Of a DNA stretch of 64,000 nt, positions 26,260 through 36,692 are shown in pieces. The notes beneath the pieces are model-generated. The model searched no databases and was not told where the DNA came from. It saw only the letters and a program-made list of their open reading frames with translations. Position 1 is the first letter of the stretch. Every line of letters starts with the position of its first letter. Position numbers and translations under genes: made by a program. This stretch comes from Agrobacterium larrymoorei (GTDB lineage Bacteria > Pseudomonadota > Alphaproteobacteria > Rhizobiales > Rhizobiaceae): contig NZ_CP039691.1 in NCBI RefSeq assembly GCF_005145045.1, positions 2,058,001 to 2,122,000 on the forward strand. The letters run 5' to 3'.

Positions 26260-27529
26260 ACTGCTGTCCGGTTTAAATTTCTGGACAAGGCGCATGACAT
26301 TGATTCTACTCGGTTTCAGACGTTTCGCGGCGATCTGGACACGAACAGGAGATCAACGTCATGCGCCACCAGAATAGCGTTTTTCATCAAATACAGAAGC
26401 ATGTTCCCTGGCAGGTCTTCGAAGGGCTTGTGGATAAGTACAAGGGCGATCACAGGGTTCGGCGGTTTTCGATGAAGGACCAGTTGCTGGCGCTTCTGTT
26501 TGCCCAGCTTTCCGGCGCGCAAAGCCTGCGCGAGATCGAGGCAGGGCTGTCGAGCCACCGCAACCAGCTTTATCATCTGGGTGCCCACGGCGTGGCGCGC
26601 TCCACCCTTGCCGATGCCAATGCCACAAGGCCTGCGGGCGTCTTTGCCGATCTGTTCTCCCATATGGCGGCTGCCGCCAGCCGAAGAACCCGTCGCCATA
26701 TCCGCGATGCGGTGCGCCTGCTCGACGCCACCCGCGTCGCCCTCTCCTCCATGAGCGATGGCTGGGCCGATATGGTCAGCGGGCGCAGAGCCGCCAAGCT
26801 GCATGTCGCCTACGATCCGAATGGCGACATCACCATGGCGATGACCATGACAGGCCAGAGAACCAACGACATCGTGCCCGCAAAGGCCATGCCGATCGAA
26901 CCCGGCATGACCTATGTCTTTGATCTGGCTTACTATGATTTCGCGTGGTGGGCAGCGCTGGACCGGGCAGGCTGCCGCTTCGTCACACGGCTGAAGACCA
27001 ACACGCATCTTCAGGCCGCCACCGAACAGCCTCCAAGCGAGAGCGATCACATCCTGTGCGACAGGATCGGGCTGTTGGCACAACGCATGGCGCGCTCGAG
27101 ACGCAATCCCTTTTCCGAACCGTTGCGCGAGATCGCGGTGCGGATCGACACGGGCAGGACCATCCGGCTCGTCACCAACGATCTGGATGCGCCAGCCGAA
27201 GAGATTGCCGAGCTTTACAAACAGCGCTGGCAGATCGAACTGTTCTTTAAATGGGTCAAGCAGAACCTCAGGATACGCCATTTCTTCGGAGCATCCGAAA
27301 ACGCCGTGCGCATCCAGACCTATGTCGCCCTCATCGCCTATCTTGTGCTGCGCATGGCGCAGGCCTGCCAGAGCGCCATCACGCAACCGCTCACCTTCAC
27401 CCGCCTCGTACGCCTCAACCTCATGCACAAAAGGCGATCCGACCAACTCCTTAAACCACCCACACAACCGTCCAAATCCCCAAACCAGATGGTGCTGATG
27501 TGGGACTGAAATTTAAACCGGACAGTAGT
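26260..27529 (+). mobile_element. Complete IS4-family insertion sequence
   Basis: 1270 bp. Terminal inverted repeats start ACTGCTGTCCGGTTTAAATT (left) and ACTACTGTCCGGTTTAAATT (right, inverted), matching at 21 of the first 22 bases. Exact 11-bp target duplication GGGTCAAGCCC at 26249-26259 and 27530-27540; IS4-family elements typically make 10-13 bp duplications. One intact transposase gene. Perfect duplication and an open frame suggest recent insertion. I do not recognise a named IS. Confidence 0.93.
26361..27509 (+). CDS. IS4-family transposase
   Basis: A 382-aa DDE transposase. The N-terminus (HQIQKHVPWQVFEGLVDKY and GAQSLREIEAGL) matches the DUF4372-like head common in this group. Catalytic residues: Asp122 in LLDATRVAL, Asp188 in YVFDLAYYDF, and the family hallmark Y-(2)-R-(3)-E-(6)-K exactly as Tyr286, Arg289, Glu293, Lys300 (YKQRWQIELFFKWVK). 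No frameshift or stop, so it is probably active, and able to act on the MITEs that share its ends. Confidence 0.94.
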   Translation: MRHQNSVFHQIQKHVPWQVFEGLVDKYKGDHRVRRFSMKDQLLALLFAQLSGAQSLREIEAGLSSHRNQLYHLGAHGVARSTLADANATRPAGVFADLFSHMAAAASRRTRRHIRDAVRLLDATRVALSSMSDGWADMVSGRRAAKLHVAYDPNGDITMAMTMTGQRTNDIVPAKAMPIEPGMTYVFDLAYYDFAWWAALDRAGCRFVTRLKTNTHLQAATEQPPSESDHILCDRIGLLAQRMARSRRNPFSEPLREIAVRIDTGRTIRLVTNDLDAPAEEIAELYKQRWQIELFFKWVKQNLRIRHFFGASENAVRIQTYVALIAYLVLRMAQACQSAITQPLTFTRLVRLNLMHKRRSDQLLKPPTQPSKSPNQMVLMWD

Positions 27530-27770
27530 GGGTCAAGCCCGAGGATGACCGCAGTGGGTGAGGCAACACGAGTCTCCATTACAAACTTCGTTGTTGAGTT
27601 CGCGTTCAGATGACGGAGAAATCCACGCAAACAAGCTGGATCAATGTCGAACAACAGTGGATCAGGTCTGGGTTAGCGGTTGGAAATGCGACCTCCTGAC
27701 GTCTTGCCCGATGCATCAACCCACAGTAAGAAAATCGCGGACTCTACGCATTCATTTCCAGGGGGGGACT

Positions 27771-28511
27771 ATGACCATCGACCTCAAAGGCCGGATCGCA
27801 CTCGTTACCGGCGCATCTCGCGGCATTGGCTATTTCACGGCGCTGGAACTGGCGAAAGCCGGGGCGCATGTCATTGCCTGCGCGCGTACAGTCGGTGGGC
27901 TTGAGGATCTGGATGATGCCGTCAAGGCGGTCGGCGGTTCAGCGACGCTGGTCCCTTTCGATCTCGCTGATATGAATGCCATCGATGCGCTGGGCGCTTC
28001 CATTCATCAGCGCTGGGGCAAGCTGGATATTCTGGTAGCGAATGCGGGCGTGCTGGGCGTCATTTCCCCCGTCGGACACATCGAGGCCAAGGTGTTCGAG
28101 AAGGTAATGACGATAAACGTCACCGCAACATGGCGCCTGATCCGCTCCGTCGAGCCACTTTTGTTGAAGTCCGATGCCGGTCGTGCGCTCATCCTGTCTT
28201 CCGGTGCTGCGCATTCCTGTCGCCCGTTCTGGGGAGTTTATTCCACCTCCAAGGCGGCAGTCGAAGCGCTGGCACGCACTTGGGCTGCGGAAACGGAAGC
28301 CACCGCCCTTCGCGTCAACAGCATCAACCCCGGCGCCACCCGCACCGCCATGCGCGCGCAGGCTATGCCCGGCGAAGACCCGGACACCCTGCCCCACCCA
28401 TCCGAGGTTGCGCAGGCCATTCTTCCGCTGGCATCACCGGAACTCAGCGAAACCGGCAAGGTCTATGTAGTGCGTGACCGGAAATTCATCAGCTACCGCG
28501 CACCGGAATGA
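27771..28511 (+). CDS. Short-chain dehydrogenase/reductase
   Basis: A 246-aa NAD(P)-dependent oxidoreductase of the classical SDR type: TGASRGIGYFTA cofactor loop, VANAGVLG (variant of NNAG), catalytic Ser in LSSGAAHS and YSTSKAA with Tyr and Lys. Substrate unknown. Start set at ATG 27771 after a G-rich stretch; the frame opens at 27558 but that part resembles repeat-derived sequence. The IS cluster separates it from purF. Confidence 0.9.
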   Translation: MTIDLKGRIALVTGASRGIGYFTALELAKAGAHVIACARTVGGLEDLDDAVKAVGGSATLVPFDLADMNAIDALGASIHQRWGKLDILVANAGVLGVISPVGHIEAKVFEKVMTINVTATWRLIRSVEPLLLKSDAGRALILSSGAAHSCRPFWGVYSTSKAAVEALARTWAAETEATALRVNSINPGATRTAMRAQAMPGEDPDTLPHPSEVAQAILPLASPELSETGKVYVVRDRKFISYRAPE

Positions 28512-28720
28512 TCTGTTCGATGGCATGAATATGTGGGCGATGCTCTTGACCAAAATCGAGCATCGCTTCATAACGCAAGCCATGAAAATGACGATCTGCC
28601 GCTGCTGCTGAGTTGAATTTTGCTGGTCTCACGCCCGGCCAGGTCGTTTTCGTCTCCCGTAAGGTCAAAAGCAGACAAACGCTCCGGTTGGGTAAATCTC
28701 GATACCCAAAGGAATTGCCG

Positions 28721-30106
28721 ATGTCCTTGCGCCTGAAGTTTTACAACACACTGACCCGCGAAAAATCCGAATTTCAGCCTATCGATGCGAACAATGTTCG
28801 CATGTATGTCTGCGGCCCGACGGTTTATGATTATGCCCATATCGGCAATGCCCGCCCGGTCATCGTGTTCGATGTGATTTTCCGCCTGCTGCGGCATGTT
28901 TACGGCGAAAACGGCGTCACCTATGCCCGCAACATCACGGATGTAGATGACAAGATCAACGCGCGGGCGCTTCGCGATTACCCGAACCTGCCGCTGAACG
29001 ACGCCATTCACGCCGTGACGGAAAAGACGGCGCAGCAGTTTCATGCCGACGTGGCCGCTCTCGGCTGCCTTGAGCCGACGATGGAGCCACGCGCCACCGA
29101 CAATATTCCGCAGATGATCGAAATCATCGAAAAGCTGATCGCGCGCAGCCACGCCTATGTCGCGAATGGCGAAGTGCTGTTCGACACAAAATCCATGAGC
29201 GATTACGGCCAACTTTCCAAACGCCCGCTGGATGAGCAGCAGGCTGGCGCACGCATCGCTGTGGATGAACACAAGAAGAACCCCGGCGATTTCGTGCTTT
29301 GGAAGCTTTCAAGCCATAACGAGCCGGGTTGGGAAAGCCCGTGGGGTCGTGGCCGTCCCGGCTGGCACATCGAATGCTCTGCCATGTCCATGCGCCATCT
29401 GGGCGAGGTTTTCGACATTCACGGCGGCGGCCTGGACCTGATTTTCCCGCACCATGAAAACGAAATCGCGCAATCCCGCTGCGCCCATGGCACGCAGGTC
29501 ATGGCCAATGTCTGGATGCATAATGGCTTCGTACAGGTCGAAGGCCGCAAGATGTCGAAGTCCGACGGCAACTTCGTAACGATCTACGACCTGTTGCACA
29601 CCGAAAGCTTCGGTGGCCGGAAATGGCCGGGCGAAGTGCTGCGGCTAGCCATGCTGATGACGCATTATCGCGAACCAATCGATTTTTCGGTCAAGCGTCT
29701 CGAGGAGGCCGAACGCCTGCTGGCGAAGTGGCCAGCAGCGGAGGCGGGAGAAATCGAGGCGGATCAAACGGTTCTCGATGCACTTGCCGACGACCTGAAC
29801 ACGGTGGCCGCCGTGCAGGCGCTTCACGCACTGGCGCAGGCGGCGAATGCCGATCCCAAAAAACTGCCCGCCTTCGCAGCGAGTGCAGCGCTGCTCGGAG
29901 TTCTACCGAAGAAAACCGAAGTCGATGAAGCTATTGCCGCTGCGGTAGATTCACTTGTGGCCATGCGGCTGGAGATGCTGACGGCAAAGAACTTCGCGGA
30001 GGCTGATCGCATTCGCGATGAGCTGTCAGCCAAGGGAATTCAGTTGAAGGATGGGAAGGACAAGGAGACGGGGGAGCGTGTGACGAGTTGGGAGTTGAAG
30101 CGGTAA
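28721..30106 (+). CDS. cysS: Cysteinyl-tRNA synthetase
   Basis: A 461-aa class I aminoacyl-tRNA synthetase. Motifs: zinc Cys in [19 protein letters not shown] (HIGN replaces HIGH), KMSKS in [11 protein letters not shown], and zinc-binding WHIECSAM and HHENEIAQS. Start at ATG 28721 (SLRLKFYNT) matches the family; an upstream open frame to 28613 is not conserved-looking. Full length with the anticodon-binding C-terminus. Confidence 0.96.
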   Translation: MSLRLKFYNTLTREKSEFQPIDANNVRMYVCGPTVYDYAHIGNARPVIVFDVIFRLLRHVYGENGVTYARNITDVDDKINARALRDYPNLPLNDAIHAVTEKTAQQFHADVAALGCLEPTMEPRATDNIPQMIEIIEKLIARSHAYVANGEVLFDTKSMSDYGQLSKRPLDEQQAGARIAVDEHKKNPGDFVLWKLSSHNEPGWESPWGRGRPGWHIECSAMSMRHLGEVFDIHGGGLDLIFPHHENEIAQSRCAHGTQVMANVWMHNGFVQVEGRKMSKSDGNFVTIYDLLHTESFGGRKWPGEVLRLAMLMTHYREPIDFSVKRLEEAERLLAKWPAAEAGEIEADQTVLDALADDLNTVAAVQALHALAQAANADPKKLPAFAASAALLGVLPKKTEVDEAIAAAVDSLVAMRLEMLTAKNFAEADRIRDELSAKGIQLKDGKDKETGERVTSWELKR

Positions 30107-30186
30107 CGCTGGCTTACGCTCGGCATTTTTTGCTCATCATTTGCCGCCTCACCCCCCTCTGTCCTGCCGGACATCTCCCCCTCAAG

Positions 30187-31414
30187 GGGCCTGTTGCAAA
30201 ACCCTACGGATATGATTCACTCTGTTCGTGAGCGATCGAAGGGGTGTTTGGATGGCGATGAAGAGCGGTTCTCAGTTCAGCTTTGCGGATGCGCTTGTGA
30301 CGGTGCGCAGTGGGCCGGACCGGTTGGGCAAGCTGTTGTCGGTGGTGAAGTGGTATCGCTTCGAGAAGGTGCTGCGGTCGCTTGAACCTGATGGGGAGAC
30401 TGGCGGTCGGCCTGCCTATCCTGTTCTGACGATGTTCAAGGCTTTGATGCTGCAGCAGCTTTACGGCCTGTCCGATGCGGAACTGGAGGAGGCGATCTAT
30501 GACCGCCTTTCCTTTCGCCGCTTTTGTGGCATTGGCCTCGATGAGGCTGTTCCCGATCACACGACACTGTGCCGCTTTCGCAACCGGCTGGTGGAACGGA
30601 AACTTCTGGAGAAGCTGTTTGGCGAGCTTGACAGGCAGCTCGATGCCGCAGGCCTGATCCTGCGGCGCGGCACGATGCTGGATGCGACTGTCATCGAGAC
30701 GCAAGCTGCTCGCCCGCCGCGTGCTCAAGATACGAACAACGGTGCCGAAGGCACTGAAGACAAAGAAGACAAGGTGCAGACGAGCGCACGCGATCCGGAT
30801 GCGGCGTTTACCCGGCGCAAGGGTCGGCAGGGTTCGAGCTATGGTTACAAGGCCCATGTGGGCGTGGATGAAGGTTCGGGCCTGATCCGGCGGGTGATCA
30901 CCACGCCGGCCAATATCAACGATACCGTGCCTGCCGATCTGCTGATCGTGGGCGACGAGACGCGGGTTCTGGGCGACAGCGCCTATCACACACATCAACG
31001 GGCCGCGATGCTGAAGGAGCGCGGGATTTTCTGCGGTCTGATGAAGCGCCCCAACAAGCATCACCCTGTTCTCAAAGCCGCAGCCCGCCGTTTCAACCGT
31101 GCCGTGGCCAGACGACGCGCTGCGGTCGAGACGACCTTTGCCACGCTCAAGCGCCGCATGGGGCTGAGCCACATTCGCTACATCGGTCTTGCCAAGGCAT
31201 CCGCCCAGGTTCTGCTTGCGGCCATGGCGTTCAACATGCGCCGCTGGGTGACGCTGAGCGCGTGAGCCGAGGGGAGAACTGTGTCCGCAGTTCAGCCATA
31301 TCACCCATCAACCAGCCTACACGAACCTAGAACCGCCCCTCGATAGGAAGGGCGGTGGCCAAGGTGATTTGTCGTTTGGCAATCAGCTTATGTCGGAAGT
31401 TACGCAACGGTCCC
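30187..31414 (+). mobile_element. IS5-family insertion sequence
   Basis: About 1.23 kb. Imperfect ends GGGCCTGTTGCAAAACC (left) and, inverted, GGGACCGTTGCGTAACT (right), flanked by TCAAG on both sides (30182-30186, 31415-31419). The exact edges are ambiguous because the target is a G/C-run palindrome; a 4-5 bp duplication fits IS5-type elements. Intact transposase gene. Confidence 0.8.
30252..31265 (+). CDS. IS5-family transposase
   Basis: A 337-aa DDE transposase: N-terminal region GGRPAYPVLTMFKALMLQQLYGLSDAELEEAIYDRLSFRRF is the IS5 signature; catalytic Asp in MLDATVIETQ, Asp in LGDSAYHTHQ and Glu in RRRAAVETTFATLKRRMGL. A charged linker (NNGAEGTEDKEDKVQ) lies between the first and second catalytic parts. 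Start ATG 30252 with AGGGG upstream; a GTG at 30228 is possible. Open frame throughout, so potentially active. Confidence 0.92.
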   Translation: MAMKSGSQFSFADALVTVRSGPDRLGKLLSVVKWYRFEKVLRSLEPDGETGGRPAYPVLTMFKALMLQQLYGLSDAELEEAIYDRLSFRRFCGIGLDEAVPDHTTLCRFRNRLVERKLLEKLFGELDRQLDAAGLILRRGTMLDATVIETQAARPPRAQDTNNGAEGTEDKEDKVQTSARDPDAAFTRRKGRQGSSYGYKAHVGVDEGSGLIRRVITTPANINDTVPADLLIVGDETRVLGDSAYHTHQRAAMLKERGIFCGLMKRPNKHHPVLKAAARRFNRAVARRRAAVETTFATLKRRMGLSHIRYIGLAKASAQVLLAAMAFNMRRWVTLSA

Positions 31415-31640
31415 TCAAGGGGGGAGATCGGAACGACGCACTCTCCTTATTCCTTGTTAAGCCCTCTACGATGGGCGAAACGGTGCCACTTGCCGATCTC
31501 CCCCCTTGAGGGGGAGATGTCCGGCAGGACAGAGGGGGGTGCCACAGCCACCAGCCTAAAGTGGAAAGAGCACCTTCGGCTATTGCTCTTCGATCCACGC
31601 TGTACCAACCTCTCGTTACAACCAGAGTAACGAGTTCCCG

Positions 31641-32009
31641 ATGTCTCATCACCACGTAAAGCCGAAACATCGCGTCCATGCCCGGCGCATGCGCAAAAAC
31701 CTGACGGACGCAGAGTTGAAACTCTGGAACGCTCTGCGAGCCCATCGGCTGGAGGGATTGGGTTTCAGGAGACAATTGCCAATCCTGGGCTATATCGTCG
31801 ATTTCGCCTGCCCCGAGCACAAACTCATTATCGAACTCGACGGTTCTCAGCACGCGACCAATTTAGCTGCCGAATACGACCAGCATAGAAGCCGAAAGCT
31901 TCAGCAGCATGGCTGGACCGTCATCCGTTTCTGGAACGAAGCCATTCTCAAAGATATAGACAATGTCTGTCTTCACATTGTCGGATCGATACGGGAGGAA
32001 CAGCTATGA
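31641..32009 (+). CDS. DUF559 protein, putative endonuclease fold
   Basis: A 122-aa protein of the DUF559 family, related in fold to very-short-patch-repair endonucleases: RARRMRKNLTDAELKLWNALRAHRLEGLGFRRQLPILGYIVDFACPEHKLIIELDGSQH gives the order Glu..., Asp in DFACPE, ELDGSQH, then WTVIRFWN. Its biological role is unknown. The stop overlaps the next start as ATGA, beginning a chain of coupled genes through 34368. Confidence 0.88.
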   Translation: MSHHHVKPKHRVHARRMRKNLTDAELKLWNALRAHRLEGLGFRRQLPILGYIVDFACPEHKLIIELDGSQHATNLAAEYDQHRSRKLQQHGWTVIRFWNEAILKDIDNVCLHIVGSIREEQL

Positions 32010-32482
32010 CGATCTATACCGGTGGATGCCAGTGCGGGGCGATACGGTTTCGGGTAGAGGGCGTGTTGAAGAATAGTTCCATCTGCCATTGTCGCATGTG
32101 TCAGAAAGCGTTTGGGGCTTATTATGCGCCGTTGGTTTCGGTGCGGGGAGCCGATTTCAAATGGACGCGTGGGGAGCCGAAGCGGTTTCAGTCTTCCAAT
32201 CATGTCAAACGCGGTTTCTGCTCCGACTGCGGCACGCCGCTGACCTATGAGGCACCGGATGGTATTGCGGTGGCTGCTGGTGCGTTTGATGATCCGTCTG
32301 CCCTGCCGCCCGTCATCCAGTGGGGCACGGAGAACAAGATCGGTTTTGTTGACAGGCTGCATTTGCTGCCGGGGGAAGAGACCGAAGCCGATGTAACCTC
32401 GGCAAGTTTCATTGCAGACCTTGTTTCCTATCAGCATCCGGACCACGATACGTCCGAATGGTCAGAGGAGAAAAGCCGGTGA
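32006..32482 (+). CDS. GFA-family zinc protein, copy 1
   Basis: A 158-aa protein of the glutathione-dependent formaldehyde-activating (GFA)/CENP-V family. Zinc cysteines: GGCQCGAIRF, CHCRMCQKAFG and GFCSDCGTPLTYE. The founding Gfa speeds formaldehyde-glutathione adduct formation, but most members have no shown activity, so function here is open. Starts within the upstream stop (ATGA) with GGGAGG before it. First of three tandem paralogues. Confidence 0.9.
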   Translation: MTIYTGGCQCGAIRFRVEGVLKNSSICHCRMCQKAFGAYYAPLVSVRGADFKWTRGEPKRFQSSNHVKRGFCSDCGTPLTYEAPDGIAVAAGAFDDPSALPPVIQWGTENKIGFVDRLHLLPGEETEADVTSASFIADLVSYQHPDHDTSEWSEEKSR

Positions 32483-32939
32483 GCGAGACGGAATATTCGG
32501 GCGGATGCCAGTGCGGCGCGGTGCGGTTTCATGCGGACAAGCTCGGTCGCCCGTCCATCTGCCATTGTCGCATGTGCCAGAAGCATTTCGGCAATTTCTT
32601 TGGCGCGCTTGTCGGGGCGGATCAGGCGCATCTGACATGGACGCGCGGACAGCCCACCCTCTTCCGCTCTTCGGCAAAAATCCATCGCGGCTTTTGTAAC
32701 AAATGCGGCACGCCGCTGACCTATCATTATCCCGGCGGCGTCGAAATTGCCATCGGTGCTTTCGACCACCCGGAACAGATCGAGCCGCAGGTTCAGGTGA
32801 ACGCGCATATGCAGATGCCGTGGATAAAGGCGCTGTTCGATAAGCGCGAAACGCAGCAAAGCGTGGATGAAAGCACCATTGTTTCCTACCAGCACCCAGA
32901 CCACGACACGGAAACCTGGCCGCCGGAGGACAATATCAA

Positions 32940-32943
<4 letters not shown>
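32479..32943 (+). CDS. GFA-family zinc protein, copy 2
   Basis: 154 aa; GGCQCGAVRF, CHCRMCQKHFGNFFGAL and GFCNKCGTPLTYHYPG carry the same zinc-ligand pattern. The GTG start at 32479 overlaps the previous stop as GTGA and follows GAGGAG; a longer frame from 32458 would overlap more. It shares the C-terminal YQHPDHDT signature with both other copies, so the trio arose by tandem duplication. Confidence 0.9.
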
Positions 32944-34368
<1,425 letters not shown>

Positions 34369-34394
34369 CGGCAGCGCGCGTCTCGCCCCACTCA

Positions 34395-34777
34395 CGTCAT
34401 GCTCGGGCTTGTCCCGGGCATCTGCCAAAGCAGCGGTTCTTGAGATGGGTCAAGTCCACTGCTGTCCGGTTTAAACTGAGAGCACAGTTAGGAGCGAGAA
34501 CAGCTCCCCCACCCGTCACCCCGCACTTGATGCGGGGTCCAGCAGACGCGCGTCTGCGCGTCAAAAAAGTCTTTCAGACCAAGGGCTTGGCCTGGCTGGA
34601 TCCCGGATCAAGTCCGGGATGACGGTGGTGGGGTTGCACCTTCGCCACCCCGCAGCGAACGTCGTCAAAACGTGTCCCAACCGGATTTCAAGGCTGGAAC
34701 TGGAACGCATTCGATGCCTTGCCTTATATGCGCATATTTCAACCGGACAGCAATGAGTTAAGCCGGGGAAGACGTGG
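34395..34777. repeat. RIME-like repeat, worn, right arm interrupted
   Basis: Left arm GTCATGCTCGGGCTTGTCCC, spacer, right arm start GGGTCAAGTCC at 34447-34457, then a 297-bp insertion, then a degenerate remainder (GAGTTAAGCCG, GGGGAAGACG). This fills most of the 615-base gap between pip and the rarD-like gene. The last 200 bases before 34984 hold no recognisable feature apart from the presumed promoter. Confidence 0.6.
34458..34754. mobile_element. MITE-like element, subfamily B copy 3
   Basis: 297 bp in the same orientation as the copy at 12965. Left end ACTGCTGTCCGGTTTAAACT; right end (inverted) ATTGCTGTCCGGTTGAAATA. Interior has CCCCGCACTTGATGCGGGG and the AGACGCGCGTCTGCGCG block also present in copies 1 and 2. 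Flanks match at only 7 of 11 bases, so this is an older insertion. Confidence 0.7.
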
Positions 34778-34983
34778 ATGAGAACTCCGCTGTCCTCTCG
34801 CCCCTCATACACATCCGACCACTCCAATCATTTCAACGCCTTACCCTCCACCGCTCACATTCCGATTCACCCACCTCATCCCATGATGAAGCTTTTCTCA
34901 CCACATTCTTCACGGAAATGAATTGGTATATAACGGTAAACAAGCATAGTGCGGAACGATCCCAATCGAATTGGCAGTTTCCA

Positions 34984-35898
34984 ATGGCAATGAATTCCAC
35001 CCTCCAGGCTCCTCAGTCGGGCGATAGCGCCCGTGGTTTCGTCTATGCGCTGACGGCCTATATATTGTGGGGATTTTTGCCGTTCTACATGAAGGCCGTG
35101 GCCCATATTTCGCCGTTTGAAGTGATTGTCCACCGCGTCGTCTGGTCTGTGCCAATCGCCGCCATGGTTTTGATGGTTCTGGGGCGTACCGCTGAAATCC
35201 GGCAGGCGTTGACGACGCCGCGTATGCTGGCCATGGCCTGCCTCACTGCGTCTCTCATCAGCATCAACTGGGGCATTTATATCTGGGCCATCGGCTCCGG
35301 CCATGCGCTGGATGCCGCGCTGGGCTATTTCATCAATCCGCTTTTCAGCATTCTTCTCGGCGCCATTCTGCTGAAAGAGAAGCTCAGCCGCATGCAGATG
35401 GCGGCGATTTCGCTGGTGGCGATGGCCGTTGCACTGCTGACATGGAATGCCGGGGGCCTGCCATGGGTGGCCATTGCGCTCACCGTTTCCTGGGGCTTCT
35501 ACGCATTCTTCCGCAAGACGCTGCCCATCGGGCCGACGCAGGGTTTTCTATTGGAAGTGCTGCTGCTGACACCGCCTGCAATCGCCTTCATCATCTATCT
35601 GACGGCCACGGGACAGGGGCATTTCATGGCCGGGACCGCGGTCGATACCTGGTTGCTGGCGGCAAGCGGTCTTGTGACTGCCGTACCGCTGATCTTCTAC
35701 GGCAACGGGGCAAAGCTGCTGAAGCTTTCCACCATCGGCATCATGCAATATATCGCCCCGTCGATGATCTTCGCCATCGCCGTCTTCATCTTCAAGGAGC
35801 CGTTCGATACGGTGAGGCTGGTCGCATTCGTGATGATCTGGTCGGCGCTGGTGATCTATACGCTGCCGAGCCTGATGCGGAGCAGAGCTGCCGGGTGA
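34984..35898 (+). CDS. rarD: RarD-like EamA transporter
   Basis: A 304-aa inner-membrane permease with ten hydrophobic helices. The N-terminus GFVYALTAYILWGFLPFYMKAVAHISPFEVIVHRVVWSVP is diagnostic of the RarD branch of the EamA superfamily; LISINWGIYIWAIGSGHALDAALGYFINPL is equally typical. Substrate unknown. Frame opens at 34774 but only 34984 or 34990 fits the family; the ribosome site is weak. Confidence 0.9.
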   Translation: MAMNSTLQAPQSGDSARGFVYALTAYILWGFLPFYMKAVAHISPFEVIVHRVVWSVPIAAMVLMVLGRTAEIRQALTTPRMLAMACLTASLISINWGIYIWAIGSGHALDAALGYFINPLFSILLGAILLKEKLSRMQMAAISLVAMAVALLTWNAGGLPWVAIALTVSWGFYAFFRKTLPIGPTQGFLLEVLLLTPPAIAFIIYLTATGQGHFMAGTAVDTWLLAASGLVTAVPLIFYGNGAKLLKLSTIGIMQYIAPSMIFAIAVFIFKEPFDTVRLVAFVMIWSALVIYTLPSLMRSRAAG

Positions 35899-35914
35899 CC
35901 GGCAGCGTATTTGT

Positions 35915-36535
35915 TTAAAGCTGTGCGATGACGGAAGGATCGCCTTCCGGGTTTTCCTGCGCGATGGCGCGCTCGATGATCGCAGGCACGATCTCGCTAA
36001 TTTCGGAAATGACCAGCGGGTTGAGGAGATGCGCCCGGTGGATGAAACCCTGATCGCGCATGTGGCGGATCAGTTCCAGCATCGGGTCCCAGAAGCCGTT
36101 GATATTGGCGAAAACCATTGGCTTTGCATGGCGGCCAAGCTGCGCCCAGGTCATGATCTCAACGATCTCTTCCAGCGTGCCGATGCCGCCGGGAAGCGTC
36201 ACGAAAGCGTCAGACCGCTCGAACATCATGTGCTTGCGCTCATGCATGTCCTTGGTGATCACAAGTTCGTTCAATTGGCCGAGAGAATGGCGGGTCGCTT
36301 CCATATCCACGAGAAATTCGGGTATGATGCCCGTGACTTCGCCGCCATTGGACAAGACGCCGCTTGCAACGGCGCCCATGATGCCTTTGGTGCCGCCGCC
36401 GTAAACCAGGCGAATGCCGTTTTCAGCAATGGCTTTGCCAAGGGCTCGCCCGGCTTCCATATAGGCAGGATCACGCCCCGGCTGAGAGCCGCAATAGACG
36501 CAGATGGATCGAATCGAGTGATTTTTGTTCGTCAT
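35915..36535 (-). CDS. LOG-family protein, cytokinin-type phosphoribohydrolase
   Basis: A 206-aa Rossmann-fold enzyme of the LONELY GUY family, which releases free bases from nucleoside 5'-monophosphates; plant-associated members can make active cytokinin. Both motifs are intact: GGGTKGIMGAVA (GGGxxGxMG) and LPGGIGTLEEIVE (PGGxGTxxE). N-terminus SICVYCGSQPGRDP is typical. Start at 36535; the frame is open to 36544. Whether it contributes cytokinin here is not shown. Confidence 0.92.
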   Translation of the reverse strand: MTNKNHSIRSICVYCGSQPGRDPAYMEAGRALGKAIAENGIRLVYGGGTKGIMGAVASGVLSNGGEVTGIIPEFLVDMEATRHSLGQLNELVITKDMHERKHMMFERSDAFVTLPGGIGTLEEIVEIMTWAQLGRHAKPMVFANINGFWDPMLELIRHMRDQGFIHRAHLLNPLVISEISEIVPAIIERAIAQENPEGDPSVIAQL

Positions 36536-36692
36536 GACCTGCACCGAACTACGGGAGGGCGGATCAGGTCAAGAAAATTTGGGGGATCATGCGACAAACC
36601 CTGCCCTTCGGCCACGAGAACGCTTGTATGGCAGGCGCTAAAACGCTAGCAATCCGCGATAGAACTGCGACGAATATACCCGGAGACTCATA

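Larger units (their letters stand above)
25867..27549. repeat. RIME-like repeat, left arm hit by MITE and right arm by IS
   Basis: Removing two insertions restores GTCATCCTCGGGCTTGACCC + GAGGAT, a spacer (TACAACCGATTGATTTCGTT and following bases) and a right arm ending GGGTCAAGCCC + GAGGATGAC. The left arm holds a 307-bp MITE and the right arm the complete IS. The same spacer wording recurs in the units at 10275 and 63304. Confidence 0.8.
30150..31541. repeat. Palindromic repeat with perfect 37-bp inverted ends, split by an IS
   Basis: Bases 30150-30186 and 31505-31541 are perfect inverted repeats (starting CACCCCCCTCTGTCCTGCCG, ending CCCCCTCAAG). A second inverted pair, TCAAGGGGGGAGATCGG at 31415 and its complement near 31492-31508, is nested inside. 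Without the IS the unit is about 160 bp and would form a long hairpin. Different in sequence from the RIME-like units. The remaining gap 31542-31640 holds nothing I recognise. Confidence 0.8.

Noticed and set aside
27558..27770. Extended N-terminus of the SDR gene
   Set aside because: The extra 71 residues lack SDR features and cover bases next to the repeat; the conserved fold starts at the ATG at 27771.
31641..32009. DUF559 gene as part of the IS5-family element
   Set aside because: The IS edges lie at about 30187 and 31414, and the gene is coupled to the downstream GFA genes.
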